A stretch of DNA of 64,000 nt, taken from assembly GCF_034090345.1 (NCBI RefSeq), contig NZ_JAXDSS010000046.1:1-64000 (forward strand), given 5' to 3'. Position numbers and translations under genes: made by a program. Within the stretch, counting starts at the first letter, position 1, and every line of letters begins with the position of its first letter. Source of the stretch: Peptoniphilus sp034090345. Its GTDB lineage: Bacteria > Bacillota > Clostridia > Tissierellales > Peptoniphilaceae. Positions 17,735-25,293 of this stretch are shown here, piece by piece. The notes under the pieces are model-generated. The model was not told the origin of the DNA and made no database searches. It saw only the letters and a list, made by a program, of their open reading frames with translations.

Positions 17735-18328
17735 TTAATCCATCTTTTTAGCAATCACAACAAACATTTCCTCACTATCTACTTTTTTTAATACTTTATA
17801 ATTTGCTCCTATAAAATAATTTTCTAAAATTTCCATCTTTGGCAAAATATCCTTTTCTACCACAATTGACGAATCCTTGTGTAAATTATTGATTGCCTCT
17901 CTACTTTGAGAATGACATATAATTAACTTTCCATTTTTCTTCAAATATTTTCTAAGCTTTTCTATCGCCTTCTTTTTATCTTCAAAATGAGGAAACATTG
18001 AATAACATATAACTTTATCATAATATCTAGTGTTTAAATCGCAATCTAGAATATCTTCATTCTTAAATGTCAAATTACTTGCAGCATACTTTTTCATTGC
18101 AACTTCTATCATTTTCTCAGAGATATCAACCGCGCACACTTCTCCACCTTTACCAACTCTTTCAAGTAAAAATGGAATCAAAATCCCCGTCCCCGTTCCA
18201 ACGTCAAGCACTTTATCACTTGGTTTAATTTCTAATAAATTCAAAATCTCTATAATCTTTTTATTATCGTGCTTACAAAAACTGTCCCATTTTTCAGCCA
18301 TTGAATTAAAAAATTCTCTTTGATTCAT
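17735..18328 (-). CDS. Class I SAM-dependent methyltransferase in the nickel operon
   Basis: The 197-residue protein has motif I VLDVGTGTG (about residue 40), a following acidic strand end CAVDIS, and KVICYSMFPHF for motif II/IV. It belongs to the broad Methyltransf_11/25 group. Its start overlaps the ECF gene stop by four bases (ATGA), so it is firmly part of this operon. Substrate is unknown. Possible roles are modification of a nickel chelator or of a cofactor, but nothing in the sequence decides this. Confidence 0.72.
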   Translation of the reverse strand: MNQREFFNSMAEKWDSFCKHDNKKIIEILNLLEIKPSDKVLDVGTGTGILIPFLLERVGKGGEVCAVDISEKMIEVAMKKYAASNLTFKNEDILDCDLNTRYYDKVICYSMFPHFEDKKKAIEKLRKYLKKNGKLIICHSQSREAINNLHKDSSIVVEKDILPKMEILENYFIGANYKVLKKVDSEEMFVVIAKKMD

Positions 18329-18846
18329 ATTTCAAGCCTTTTTTGTTTATTTAAAATATATACAATGGCCGGAATAAATATTAGCTGAATTATAATTCCT
18401 GGAATTCCCTTTACAATAGCTCCAGTAATAAACACTGTAGGCGCCGGTAACTTAGCCATAAAGAAAGAAGCTAAAACCCAAACTACAATCGCAGATACAA
18501 TTCTTCCTGCTATCATAGCCACTATTAATGACACAAATATATTAGCTTTTACCTTGTTGTGAATATAGCTTACAACTGCTCCATAAGTCAAAAGTTCAAA
18601 AACCATAAAAGGTAATACAGGAAACATTGGTGGCATACCGGTTAGCACAGAGCTAAGAATTGGAGTCAAGGCTCCAACTAAAGCTGCATAAGGCACACTC
18701 AAGAAAAACCCCGCTAATAAAACAGGAATATGCATAGGCAAAAATACCGGTCCTGCACCAATAGCATGAAATACCATTGGTAAAATCAATCCTAAAGCTA
18801 TAAATAATGCCGCTAAAATCAATTCTTTTGTCGTATTCTTTCTCAT
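18325..18846 (-). CDS. ECF transporter S component
   Basis: The 173-residue hydrophobic protein has about six membrane segments and the stretch GPVFLPMHIPVLLAGF, which I associate with the ECF_trnsprt family of vitamin-binding S components. It lies between larC and the methyltransferase gene, with a four-base overlap to the latter. NPN synthesis starts from nicotinic acid adenine dinucleotide, so a nicotinate-type substrate is attractive, but this is inference. No A, A' or T components are nearby, so it must share an energising module encoded elsewhere. Confidence 0.72.
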   Translation of the reverse strand: MRKNTTKELILAALFIALGLILPMVFHAIGAGPVFLPMHIPVLLAGFFLSVPYAALVGALTPILSSVLTGMPPMFPVLPFMVFELLTYGAVVSYIHNKVKANIFVSLIVAMIAGRIVSAIVVWVLASFFMAKLPAPTVFITGAIVKGIPGIIIQLIFIPAIVYILNKQKRLEI

Positions 18847-18864
18847 AAATTTCCTCCTATAAAA

Positions 18865-20136
18865 TTATTTTTTTCTAATTTTCTCTTTCACTTCAAAAAT
18901 ACTCAAGTTATTTTCTCTTGCTATCTTTGATAGGTCATCATATTCAAACTTTCCCCTACTCACTCCATATCCATAAGATTTCTTAAATCTTATCGTGCCT
19001 AAAGAAGTCTCGATTTCTTCAATATTTCTATCTAAAATATATCTAGAAGTTTGAGTTTCTCTAATACCAATAGTAGTAGTGTGTTTAAATATAAGCTCTA
19101 ATAAATTACTCTTATCTTCTTCTCTACACATTACCTTTATCAAAGTTCCCGGCCTTGATTTTTTCATTCCTATTGGAACTGTATACACTTCTTTAGCTCC
19201 AGCTTCAAAAAATCTGTCCATTGCAAAACTAATTTCTTCAGCACTCATATCATCAACATTACAAGACAACTCATACACTATTTCTTCTGAGTCTTTGGTC
19301 TCTCCCAAAAAAGCTCTTACACAGTTTATTCTCTCAAAATCTTTTTTCCCCATTCCATAACCTATTTTTTCAACTCTCAATTTAGGCATTTCTTCAAATT
19401 TTGATACAAAATGTTTTAATATAGCCGCTCCAGTAGGAGTACAAAGTTCTCCGCGTATTTCAGAAGTATACATTGGAACATCTTTTAATATATAAGCTGT
19501 TGCCGGAGCTGGAACAGGCAATATCCCATGTGCACAATGTACGTGTCCACTTCCAACATTTATTGGAGATGCTATTATCTTTTCAACTTCCAACTCATCA
19601 ATCAAAAAACAAACTGCTGTTATATCTGCTATTGCATCCATAGTTCCAACTTCATGGAAGTGAATTTCTGAAACATCAACATTATGAGCTACACTTTCTG
19701 CTTCTGCTATGTGCTTATAAACTTCCATAATGTCTTTTTTAACTTTCTCTGACACTTTTATATTACGAACTATTTCTTCAATATCTTTCATACTTCTATG
19801 CACATGATGCCCGTGTTCATGGTGATGGTGACTATGTGTATGTTCATGGTCTTCATGATGGTGGTGATGTTCATGGTCTCCATGATGATGGTGGTGATGT
19901 TCATGATGGTGTTCATGTTCGTCGATTTTCTCTTCTTCTCCATTTATTTTTACAACCATACGAGTTCCTTTTATGCCACACTTAAAAGAATCCACTTTTT
20001 CAAAACTAATCCCTTCAATTCCAAGATTATTTAAGTTTTCTATTTGCTTTTCATTATCTTCAAACAGTTCTAATATCGCCGCTGTCAACATATCTCCAGC
20101 CGCTCCCATTGAACATTCCAAATATAAAGTTTTCAT
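18865..20136 (-). CDS. larC: Nickel insertase LarC with His-rich insert (unsplit form)
   Basis: The 423-residue protein starts with MKTLYLECSMGAAGDMLTAA, the LarC signature, and contains HFHEVGTMDAIADI and ASPINVGSGHVHCAHGILPVPAPAT. LarC inserts nickel into pyridinium-3,5-bisthiocarboxylic acid mononucleotide in a CTP-dependent reaction. Residues 74-113 contain 27 histidines in 40 positions, between two ordered parts, likely for nickel binding or storage. In Lactiplantibacillus plantarum larC is split and joined by programmed frameshift; here a single frame covers both parts. It overlaps larB by four bases. Confidence 0.93.
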   Translation of the reverse strand: MKTLYLECSMGAAGDMLTAAILELFEDNEKQIENLNNLGIEGISFEKVDSFKCGIKGTRMVVKINGEEEKIDEHEHHHEHHHHHHGDHEHHHHHEDHEHTHSHHHHEHGHHVHRSMKDIEEIVRNIKVSEKVKKDIMEVYKHIAEAESVAHNVDVSEIHFHEVGTMDAIADITAVCFLIDELEVEKIIASPINVGSGHVHCAHGILPVPAPATAYILKDVPMYTSEIRGELCTPTGAAILKHFVSKFEEMPKLRVEKIGYGMGKKDFERINCVRAFLGETKDSEEIVYELSCNVDDMSAEEISFAMDRFFEAGAKEVYTVPIGMKKSRPGTLIKVMCREEDKSNLLELIFKHTTTIGIRETQTSRYILDRNIEEIETSLGTIRFKKSYGYGVSRGKFEYDDLSKIARENNLSIFEVKEKIRKK

Positions 20137-20888
20137 TTCTTGACCTCCATATGATTTATCATACTGGCTGTATAACCCGCTCCAAATCCATTATCTATAT
20201 TTACAACACTCACTCCACTTGCACATGAATTAAGCATTGATAAAAGTGCCGCTACTCCATTAAATGCCGCTCCATATCCAACACTTGTTGGAACCGCAAT
20301 AACAGGACAATCTGTAAGGCCTCCTACTACACTTGCAAGCGCTCCTTCCATACCTGCGATGGTGATAACAACACTTGCACTCATTATTTCATCAAGATGC
20401 CCTAAAATTCTATGAAGTCCTGCAACCCCTACATCATAGAGTCTAACCACTTCATTTCCTAAGAATTCACATGTCAAAGCTGCTTCCTCCGCTACCGGAA
20501 TGTCGCTTGTTCCTCCCGTAGCAACTACAATCTTACCAATTCCATTCGGTTTCTTTAATGGCCCGTATATCCCTATCTTTGCTTCTTCATAATATTCTAT
20601 TGAGTGTATTTTTTTTATCTCTCTTGCTGCATCTTCATTTAATCTCGTAATCAAAATTGAACCTTGTCCATTCTCAAGCATTGTAGAAATAATTCCTATC
20701 ATCTGATTTGCAGTCTTGCTTGCACCGTAGATGACTTCTCCAACGCCTTGTCTTACTTTTCTATGAAAATCTATCTTTGCATACTCTATATCTTTAAAAG
20801 GTTTAGATTTTAATTCTAACAGTGCATCTTCAACTGAAATTTCTCCATTTTTTACAGACTCTAAAATTTTTTTAATATCATTCTTCAT
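20133..20888 (-). CDS. larB: NPN biosynthesis carboxylase/hydrolase LarB
   Basis: The 251-residue protein has a helical N-terminus (about 1-45) and a PurE-like C-terminal domain with VATGGTSDIPVAEEAA, ITIAGMEGALASVVGGL and a conserved-type Cys in LNSCASGVSVVNIDNGFGAG. LarB carboxylates nicotinic acid adenine dinucleotide and cleaves the phosphoanhydride to give the dicarboxylated mononucleotide for LarE. It overlaps larE by 11 and larC by 4 bases. Length matches the family. Confidence 0.93.
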   Translation of the reverse strand: MKNDIKKILESVKNGEISVEDALLELKSKPFKDIEYAKIDFHRKVRQGVGEVIYGASKTANQMIGIISTMLENGQGSILITRLNEDAAREIKKIHSIEYYEEAKIGIYGPLKKPNGIGKIVVATGGTSDIPVAEEAALTCEFLGNEVVRLYDVGVAGLHRILGHLDEIMSASVVITIAGMEGALASVVGGLTDCPVIAVPTSVGYGAAFNGVAALLSMLNSCASGVSVVNIDNGFGAGYTASMINHMEVKK

Positions 20889-21630
20889 CTCTCACCTCTA
20901 AATTCAGTGTCACTTCTCTATAAAACTTCTTAAATTCATCTACTATTTCTTTTCTAAATGAAATTATCTTTTCGAAGTCTTTCCCCGTAACTTCAATTTT
21001 TGCAACATCGTCTATTTTCCTGACTCTAAAATTTTTAAACCCAAGATTCATTAAAAATGCTTCTGCTTTTTCAATGACTGCTAAATCTTCTTTTGTTATA
21101 TTCATTCCTGTCTTTATTCTCGTTGCCAAGCACGAATATGATGGTTTTCTCCAACTTGCCAATCCTTCTTTTTTGGACAATTCCCTTATTTCAGATTTAG
21201 TCAAATTACACTCTCTAAGTGGAGATAATACCTTCATCTCTTCTTTTGCCCTCATCCCCGGTCTATCTTCATATTCATCCGAAGCATTTGTCCCATCTAA
21301 TAAGACATCAAACCCATCTATTTTTGCTGCCTCAATAATAGTTCCAAAAATTTTTTGCTTACAAAAATAACATCTATCCTTATCATTTTTCTCTATACGG
21401 ACATCTTTTAAGACATCAACTTCTAGTATTTTTAAATCCGCTCCTAATTCATGAGCAAAATATTTTGCTTCTTTAAACTCAAACTCAGGTTGAAAATCTG
21501 ATTTCACATAATATGCTCTCACTTCAGCTTTGTTTTTTAGAGCTTGTTGTAACAAAAAAACAGAATCAACTCCACCCGAAAAAGCAATTGCAACTTTTTT
21601 ATTTTTGCTAAAGAATTCCTTTAAATTCAT
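20878..21630 (-). CDS. larE: NPN biosynthesis sulfur transferase LarE
   Basis: The 250-residue enzyme has the PP-loop AFSGGVDSVFLL near the N-terminus and the segment WRKPSYSCLATRIKTG, whose Cys is at the usual place of the sulfur-donating cysteine. A further RCYFCK pair is visible in the middle. LarE adenylates the LarB product and adds sulfur to both carboxylates. ATG at 21630 (MNLKEFFSKNKK) follows GAGGAAC with good spacing; a longer frame to 21657 would run into the leader hairpin. The gene is preceded by a structured leader with a terminator-like hairpin. Confidence 0.92.
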   Translation of the reverse strand: MNLKEFFSKNKKVAIAFSGGVDSVFLLQQALKNKAEVRAYYVKSDFQPEFEFKEAKYFAHELGADLKILEVDVLKDVRIEKNDKDRCYFCKQKIFGTIIEAAKIDGFDVLLDGTNASDEYEDRPGMRAKEEMKVLSPLRECNLTKSEIRELSKKEGLASWRKPSYSCLATRIKTGMNITKEDLAVIEKAEAFLMNLGFKNFRVRKIDDVAKIEVTGKDFEKIISFRKEIVDEFKKFYREVTLNLEVRDEE

Positions 21631-21648
21631 CCTTTGTTCCTCACAAAT

Positions 21649-21773
21649 AAAAAGCATGCAAATCCCTACAGAGATTGCATACTTTCATAGTACTATTAAA
21701 AGACCGTTTGAATTTTTAACCGACTACTTCTCTAGTCATCCTTTACTTCATATAAAAGATTCAACTCAAACAA
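21649..21773 (-). promoter_or_regulatory. Structured leader with terminator-like hairpin upstream of larE
   Basis: On the minus strand, 21722-21737 forms a hairpin (GACTA, loop GAGAAG, TAGTC), followed by a TTAAAA...TTTTAA stem. At 21685-21649 a long hairpin (AAAGTATGCAATCTC with GGGATTTGCATGCTTT) runs into T5. The last element has the form of an intrinsic terminator placed just before the larE ribosome site, so it can attenuate read-through from the DUF3842 gene. I could not match it to a riboswitch class by eye. Confidence 0.6.
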
Positions 21774-22178
21774 CTATAAAATTTTTTCAACTTCCTTAAC
21801 CGCAAGCGCTATCAATTTTTTGATAGAGTATTCATTAATTCCCACAATAACGTTATCATCGTGTAAAAACGGAATTAAAATCCTCTTTGCTCTACTAAGA
21901 CTTACAGCCTCTACCATTTTTGCCGTTATCTCGCCGTATAGCGAATTAGTCAACAAAATCCCAATTGGTCCAACTATTACATCAGCTCTTGCGCAATTTA
22001 CCACCACAGCATTTTCACCTGTTGCACCAAAGTTCGCTCCTGCTTTTAACATATTTGTGGTTGCAATACTATTTGTACCAACTGCAATAATTTCTAGATC
22101 TCTATACTTTTCTTTTAAGGCTTGAATAACTTGTTTTCCAAGTCCGCCCCCTTGAGCATCAATTACTAATATATTCAC
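21774..22178 (-). CDS. DUF3842 family protein
   Basis: This 134-residue protein starts with NILVIDAQGGGLGKQVI and contains LEIIAVGTNSIATTNMLKAGA and NCARADVIVGPIGILL, which I recognise as DUF3842. The glycine-rich N-terminus suggests a nucleotide-binding Rossmann-like fold. No function is established that I know of. The start is GTG at 22178 behind AGAGGT. It is the promoter-proximal gene before the lar genes, separated from larE only by the hairpin leader, so a link to NPN or nickel is possible but unproven. Confidence 0.75.
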   Translation of the reverse strand: MNILVIDAQGGGLGKQVIQALKEKYRDLEIIAVGTNSIATTNMLKAGANFGATGENAVVVNCARADVIVGPIGILLTNSLYGEITAKMVEAVSLSRAKRILIPFLHDDNVIVGINEYSIKKLIALAVKEVEKIL

Positions 22179-22208
22179 AACTACCTCTTTAAATTTTAAA
22201 TATAAATA

Positions 22209-22214
22209 ATTATA
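22209..22214 (-). promoter_or_regulatory. -10 element upstream of the DUF3842/lar operon
   Basis: The minus strand reads GATATAATTA here, with the hexamer TATAAT about 30 bases before the GTG start. No clear -35 is present, which could mean activator dependence. Confidence 0.4.
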
Positions 22215-22280
22215 TCATTTATTTTCTATAAATTTAAATTCCAAATAGAATTTAGATTAAATCCTTTAATTTTTTCTCTA

Positions 22281-22304
22281 ATTGTCCTTTATTAAAAGGA
22301 CAAT
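22281..22304. promoter_or_regulatory. Perfect 24-bp palindrome upstream of the DUF3842/lar operon
   Basis: ATTGTCCTTT (22281-22290), a four-base centre ATTA, and AAAGGACAAT (22295-22304) form a perfect inverted repeat about 67 bases upstream of the -10. It may be an operator for a dimeric regulator. As RNA it would also fold as a hairpin downstream of the LCP gene, so a second terminator is an alternative. Confidence 0.4.
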
Positions 22305-22319
22305 ATCAATTATTAAAAC

Positions 22320-22345
22320 AATAAGCCCAGAAATTTCTGAGCTTA
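22320..22345 (-). terminator. Terminator after the LCP protein gene
   Basis: ATAAGC...AGAAAT pairs with ATTTCT...GCTTAT across this segment, and the minus strand continues TTATTGTTTTAAT. It follows the LCP stop by about 35 bases. Confidence 0.6.
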
Positions 22346-22379
22346 TCTTAATTCCCAATAGAATTTAAATTTTCTAAAA

Positions 22380-23492
22380 CTATTTTTTTGTCTTAACTTG
22401 TTTATTAGATTCTCTATCGTTTTTTGAATTTAAATTTCTCTTATCATTTTTCTCATCATTGTCTTTATTTGAACCATTTTTGCTTTCATTTTCTACACTG
22501 CCTTCTGCTTCTACAACTTCACTTCTAAGGGCTACTTCCTTTGCAAATTTTTCATCTATCTTGTAAACAGAAACTTTATCTCTTCCTATTTTTACACTAT
22601 TTACAGGTACACCTTCAAGCGTAGCTGTTGAAATATCTTCTCTATCTATTCCAATGCCAAACCTTGCTAAAGTAACCATTTGTCCATATGTCAAATCTGT
22701 TTCCACAAACTCATCAACAATATCAAGTAATTCCGGAATTTTTAATATCATTGCAGGAGACTTCAATTTTTCAAAAAGCATCATCAAAAATCCTTGTTGC
22801 GCTCCTATTCTATCTATATCTTGACCTTCATAAGCCTTTCTTATTCTAAGATAGTCAACTGCCTTTTTACCATCTAAATGGTTAATCCCCCTCTTCATGT
22901 TTATTTCTAAAGGTGGCACTACCCAATCATCTTTATAAGTATAGTCAGGCCTATCCCACTCTACATCCATTCCCCCAACAGCGTCAACGATTTGTGTAAC
23001 CGCTTTATAATCTATCAAAGCATAGTGGTCTATCTTAACATCCAATAAATCTTCAACTGTAGAAGCTACAAGTTTTAATCCTCCCTTAGGATAAACTATG
23101 TCACTAAATGCAGCATTTATTTTATTTTTATCATATCCATGAATCCTTACATAAGAATCTCTTGGAACTGATAGTAATTGTACTCTCTTACTTACCGGGT
23201 CAATTGAGAATACCATTATAGTGTCGCTTCTCATTCCATTTTTTTCTTCTGAAAGTTGTTTAGTCGCTGTTTTATCAACTCCTAAAACAAGCACTCTCAA
23301 CACTGCATCATTGTTAAAAACTTCCGTTCCCTTAGTGTCTAGGATAGATTCTTCTTTTTTATCTTTTAAACTAACTTTTCCCTTGTTTTCATAATCAGGT
23401 TTTATTCTGTATAATAGCAAAACCAGCCCTGCTAACAAGCACAGCATTAAAACTGCGAATATTCTGAATACATATTTCACTCTACACCTCAT
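22380..23492 (-). CDS. LytR-CpsA-Psr (LCP) family cell-wall glycopolymer ligase
   Basis: The 370-residue protein has a short cytoplasmic N-terminus, one membrane segment (about 8-28), and an extracellular LCP domain (about 65-290) with VLVLGVDKT, MRSDTIMVF, LLSVPRDSYV and YLRIRKAYEGQDIDR. LCP enzymes attach teichoic acid- or capsule-like polymers to peptidoglycan. The last ~45 residues are a Lys/Asn/Ser-rich low-complexity tail. The ORF start overlaps the bofA-like stop by four bases (ATGA); a GTG four codons downstream, behind GAGGTG, is an equally plausible start. Confidence 0.88.
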   Translation of the reverse strand: MRCRVKYVFRIFAVLMLCLLAGLVLLLYRIKPDYENKGKVSLKDKKEESILDTKGTEVFNNDAVLRVLVLGVDKTATKQLSEEKNGMRSDTIMVFSIDPVSKRVQLLSVPRDSYVRIHGYDKNKINAAFSDIVYPKGGLKLVASTVEDLLDVKIDHYALIDYKAVTQIVDAVGGMDVEWDRPDYTYKDDWVVPPLEINMKRGINHLDGKKAVDYLRIRKAYEGQDIDRIGAQQGFLMMLFEKLKSPAMILKIPELLDIVDEFVETDLTYGQMVTLARFGIGIDREDISTATLEGVPVNSVKIGRDKVSVYKIDEKFAKEVALRSEVVEAEGSVENESKNGSNKDNDEKNDKRNLNSKNDRESNKQVKTKK

Positions 23493-23734
23493 ATAAATAA
23501 TTTTAGTATGATTAAAGCTATAACGAATGGTACTCCCAATAATCCTGTCAAAAATGCCACTATTGGTTTAATTGCTATGTAAATACCAAAAGAGCTCAAT
23601 AAAATGTTTGCAACATAGAGAATTATAGCTCCTATGATTGTGTTCAATATAACTTTAACAACTATTTTTATAGACTTAAATATAATTAATGCAAATAGTA
23701 TCGCAACTATTGCACCTACAACATAAAGTTCCAT
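23489..23734 (-). CDS. bofA: BofA family small membrane protein
   Basis: The 81-residue protein has three hydrophobic segments and the pattern VVKVILNTIIGAIILYVANIL followed by GLLGVPFVIALIILKLF, typical of the pro-sigma-K processing inhibitor BofA family. In sporeformers BofA restrains the SpoIVFB protease. It occurs also in non-sporing relatives, where its role is unknown. Here it is coupled to an LCP gene rather than to recR, which is its common neighbour in Bacillus. Confidence 0.75.
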   Translation of the reverse strand: MELYVVGAIVAILFALIIFKSIKIVVKVILNTIIGAIILYVANILLSSFGIYIAIKPIVAFLTGLLGVPFVIALIILKLFI

Positions 23735-23798
23735 ACTTTCACTTCCTAGTTTTTTATTATATCATGTAATCACATTATTTAAAATAAGAGGTGGTTTA

Positions 23799-24254
23799 GT
23801 GAAAATTTATCTTGATGCAGATGGGTCTCCCATTACTAATGTGCTAATAAATTTAGCAAGAGAATACAATGTAGAATTAATAATAGTTAAAAATTATCTA
23901 ACTGACATAAAAAGTGACTATGCAACTGTTGTAAGTGTTGATATATCTTCTGACTCTGCTGATTTATATATTGCAAACCACGTTCAGCGCGGGGATTTAA
24001 CTATAACTGCCGATAAAGCTCTATCAGCTCTTATCTTGGCAAAAGGCTCATATGTTATAGATTTTCATGGAAATAATATAAATGACAACAATATTTTGTT
24101 CCACTTAGATACTAGACACACTAATAGAAATCTTAGAAAAAAGGGTATATATTCAAAAATTAATGCCCGCAAAGAAATAGATACTCAAAATTTTATAATT
24201 TCCGTTAGAAAATTTCTATCTACTCTTGCAAATCAAACAGGAGGTATTTTATGA
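23799..24254 (+). CDS. YaiI/YqxD family (DUF188) protein
   Basis: The 151-residue protein starts MKIYLDADGSPITN and contains DLYIANHVQRGDLTITADKALS and RHTNRNLRKKG, all characteristic of the YaiI/YqxD family, which has a PIN-like fold. The usual DACP is DGSP here. The family has no firmly assigned function. The start is GTG at 23799 behind AGAGGTGG. It overlaps the next gene by four bases. Confidence 0.82.
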   Translation: MKIYLDADGSPITNVLINLAREYNVELIIVKNYLTDIKSDYATVVSVDISSDSADLYIANHVQRGDLTITADKALSALILAKGSYVIDFHGNNINDNNILFHLDTRHTNRNLRKKGIYSKINARKEIDTQNFIISVRKFLSTLANQTGGIL

Positions 24255-24511
24255 TAACACTATTTATATCAAGTTTATGTCCGGATTGTCCACCAGCTGT
24301 AGAAGCTTTTGAAAATTCTTTACTTGACTATAAAATAATAGACATTACTGAATCTATGGCTAATTTAAAAGCCTTCTTAAAATATAGAGACAAAGATTCC
24401 TTTTTCGACTCTATTAAATTTAAAGGTCAAGTTGGAGTCCCCACTATAATGATTGGAGAAGGAGAAAAATTTTATTCTTTCTCATCTGAGCTGGATTTAA
24501 AAAATTTATAA
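24251..24511 (+). CDS. Small glutaredoxin-like protein
   Basis: The 86-residue protein has a CPDC redox motif after the first strand (LFISSLCPDCPPAVEAF) and a cis-Pro-type segment GVPTIMIGEGEKFYSF near the C-terminus, so it is a thioredoxin-fold disulfide oxidoreductase. The partner is unknown. It is coupled to the YaiI-family gene by an ATGA overlap and followed by a terminator. Confidence 0.78.
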   Translation: MITLFISSLCPDCPPAVEAFENSLLDYKIIDITESMANLKAFLKYRDKDSFFDSIKFKGQVGVPTIMIGEGEKFYSFSSELDLKNL

Positions 24512-24520
24512 TCTCAATAT

Positions 24521-24572
24521 AAAGGAGATAACTACAACTTTGTAAATATCTCCTAATTTTTAATATTTTTTT
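24521..24572 (+). terminator. Terminator after the glutaredoxin-like gene
   Basis: AGGAGATA (24523-24530) pairs with TATCTCCT (24547-24554), followed by AATTTTTAATATTTTTTT on the plus strand. It separates two convergent genes. Confidence 0.7.
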
Positions 24573-25198
24573 AATTCAGATGTTCTTAATATTATATTGG
24601 CTACATCTTGTACAGAAAATTTTGATACATCAATTGTTATATCATAATCAGATGAGTAGCCCCACTGTCCTGTTGTATACTTTTGATAATGGTTTCTTCT
24701 TCTTGCATCTATCTTTTGAACTTCATTTTTAGCTTTTGTATCGTCATATTTATATCTATCTTTTATCTTTTCTAATCTATATTCTTCCGGTGCGGTCAAA
24801 AAAACATTGAATACTTTCCCCGTACTCAAAACATAATTTGTACACTTACCCATCATTATACAAGGACCTTTTTTAGCTAAATCTCTTATTGTTTTTGAAT
24901 TAGCTAAAAATTGTGCATCATTACTTGTAATATCTTCTTGTGAATAAGAGTAATTTTCTCTGTATAAATCATACACGGTTCCTTGTAAAAATGTATCATC
25001 TTTTTTTACATTTGAAGGATCTACTTGGCTCTCCAATGTTTTTAACTCTATTATATCCTCATCATAAACTTCAATATTTAATTTCTTTGCAAGTATAGAA
25101 ACTATCTCAAAAGCTCCAGTCCCATGTTCTCTGTCAATTGTATATATTACATCATTAGATGTACTTGAATTACCTAACAATTTATTAAAAAAATTCAT
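24560..25198 (-). CDS. Cytidylate kinase-like family protein
   Basis: The 212-residue protein has TIDREHGTGAFEIVSILAKK after a short basic N-terminus, matching the pattern of the cytidylate kinase-like family (PF13189). It also has VFLTAPEEYRLEKIKDRY and ARRRNHYQKYTTG, as in that group. The true substrate of the family is not settled. ATG at 25198 behind GGGAAG is chosen over an upstream GTG inside that site. It stands alone, convergent with the redox gene. Confidence 0.75.
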   Translation of the reverse strand: MNFFNKLLGNSSTSNDVIYTIDREHGTGAFEIVSILAKKLNIEVYDEDIIELKTLESQVDPSNVKKDDTFLQGTVYDLYRENYSYSQEDITSNDAQFLANSKTIRDLAKKGPCIMMGKCTNYVLSTGKVFNVFLTAPEEYRLEKIKDRYKYDDTKAKNEVQKIDARRRNHYQKYTTGQWGYSSDYDITIDVSKFSVQDVANIILRTSELKKY

Positions 25199-25293
25199 CT
25201 TTATCACTTCCCTATTAAATACATTATCTCACATTAGAATAAATAATTTATTAAAAAATAGATTATGATTTCTAAGATTGTACTAAATAATTT

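Noticed and set aside
19798..20034. Met/Val-rich open frame on the plus strand
   Set aside because: It is the antisense reading of the His codons of larC; its composition is an artefact of the repeat and it has no ribosome site.
18865..20136. Programmed frameshift in larC
   Set aside because: One continuous frame covers the N- and C-terminal LarC parts, so no frameshift is needed.
21649..21773. Assignment of the larE leader to a named riboswitch (NiCo, NAD+, SAM, T-box)
   Set aside because: None of the consensus elements I can recall (for example the T-box GGTGG segment or SAM core) is present; only the hairpins are reported.
21530..21799. Plus-strand open frame across the larE leader
   Set aside because: It overlaps larE, the leader hairpins and the end of the DUF3842 gene in antisense, and its product resembles no known family.
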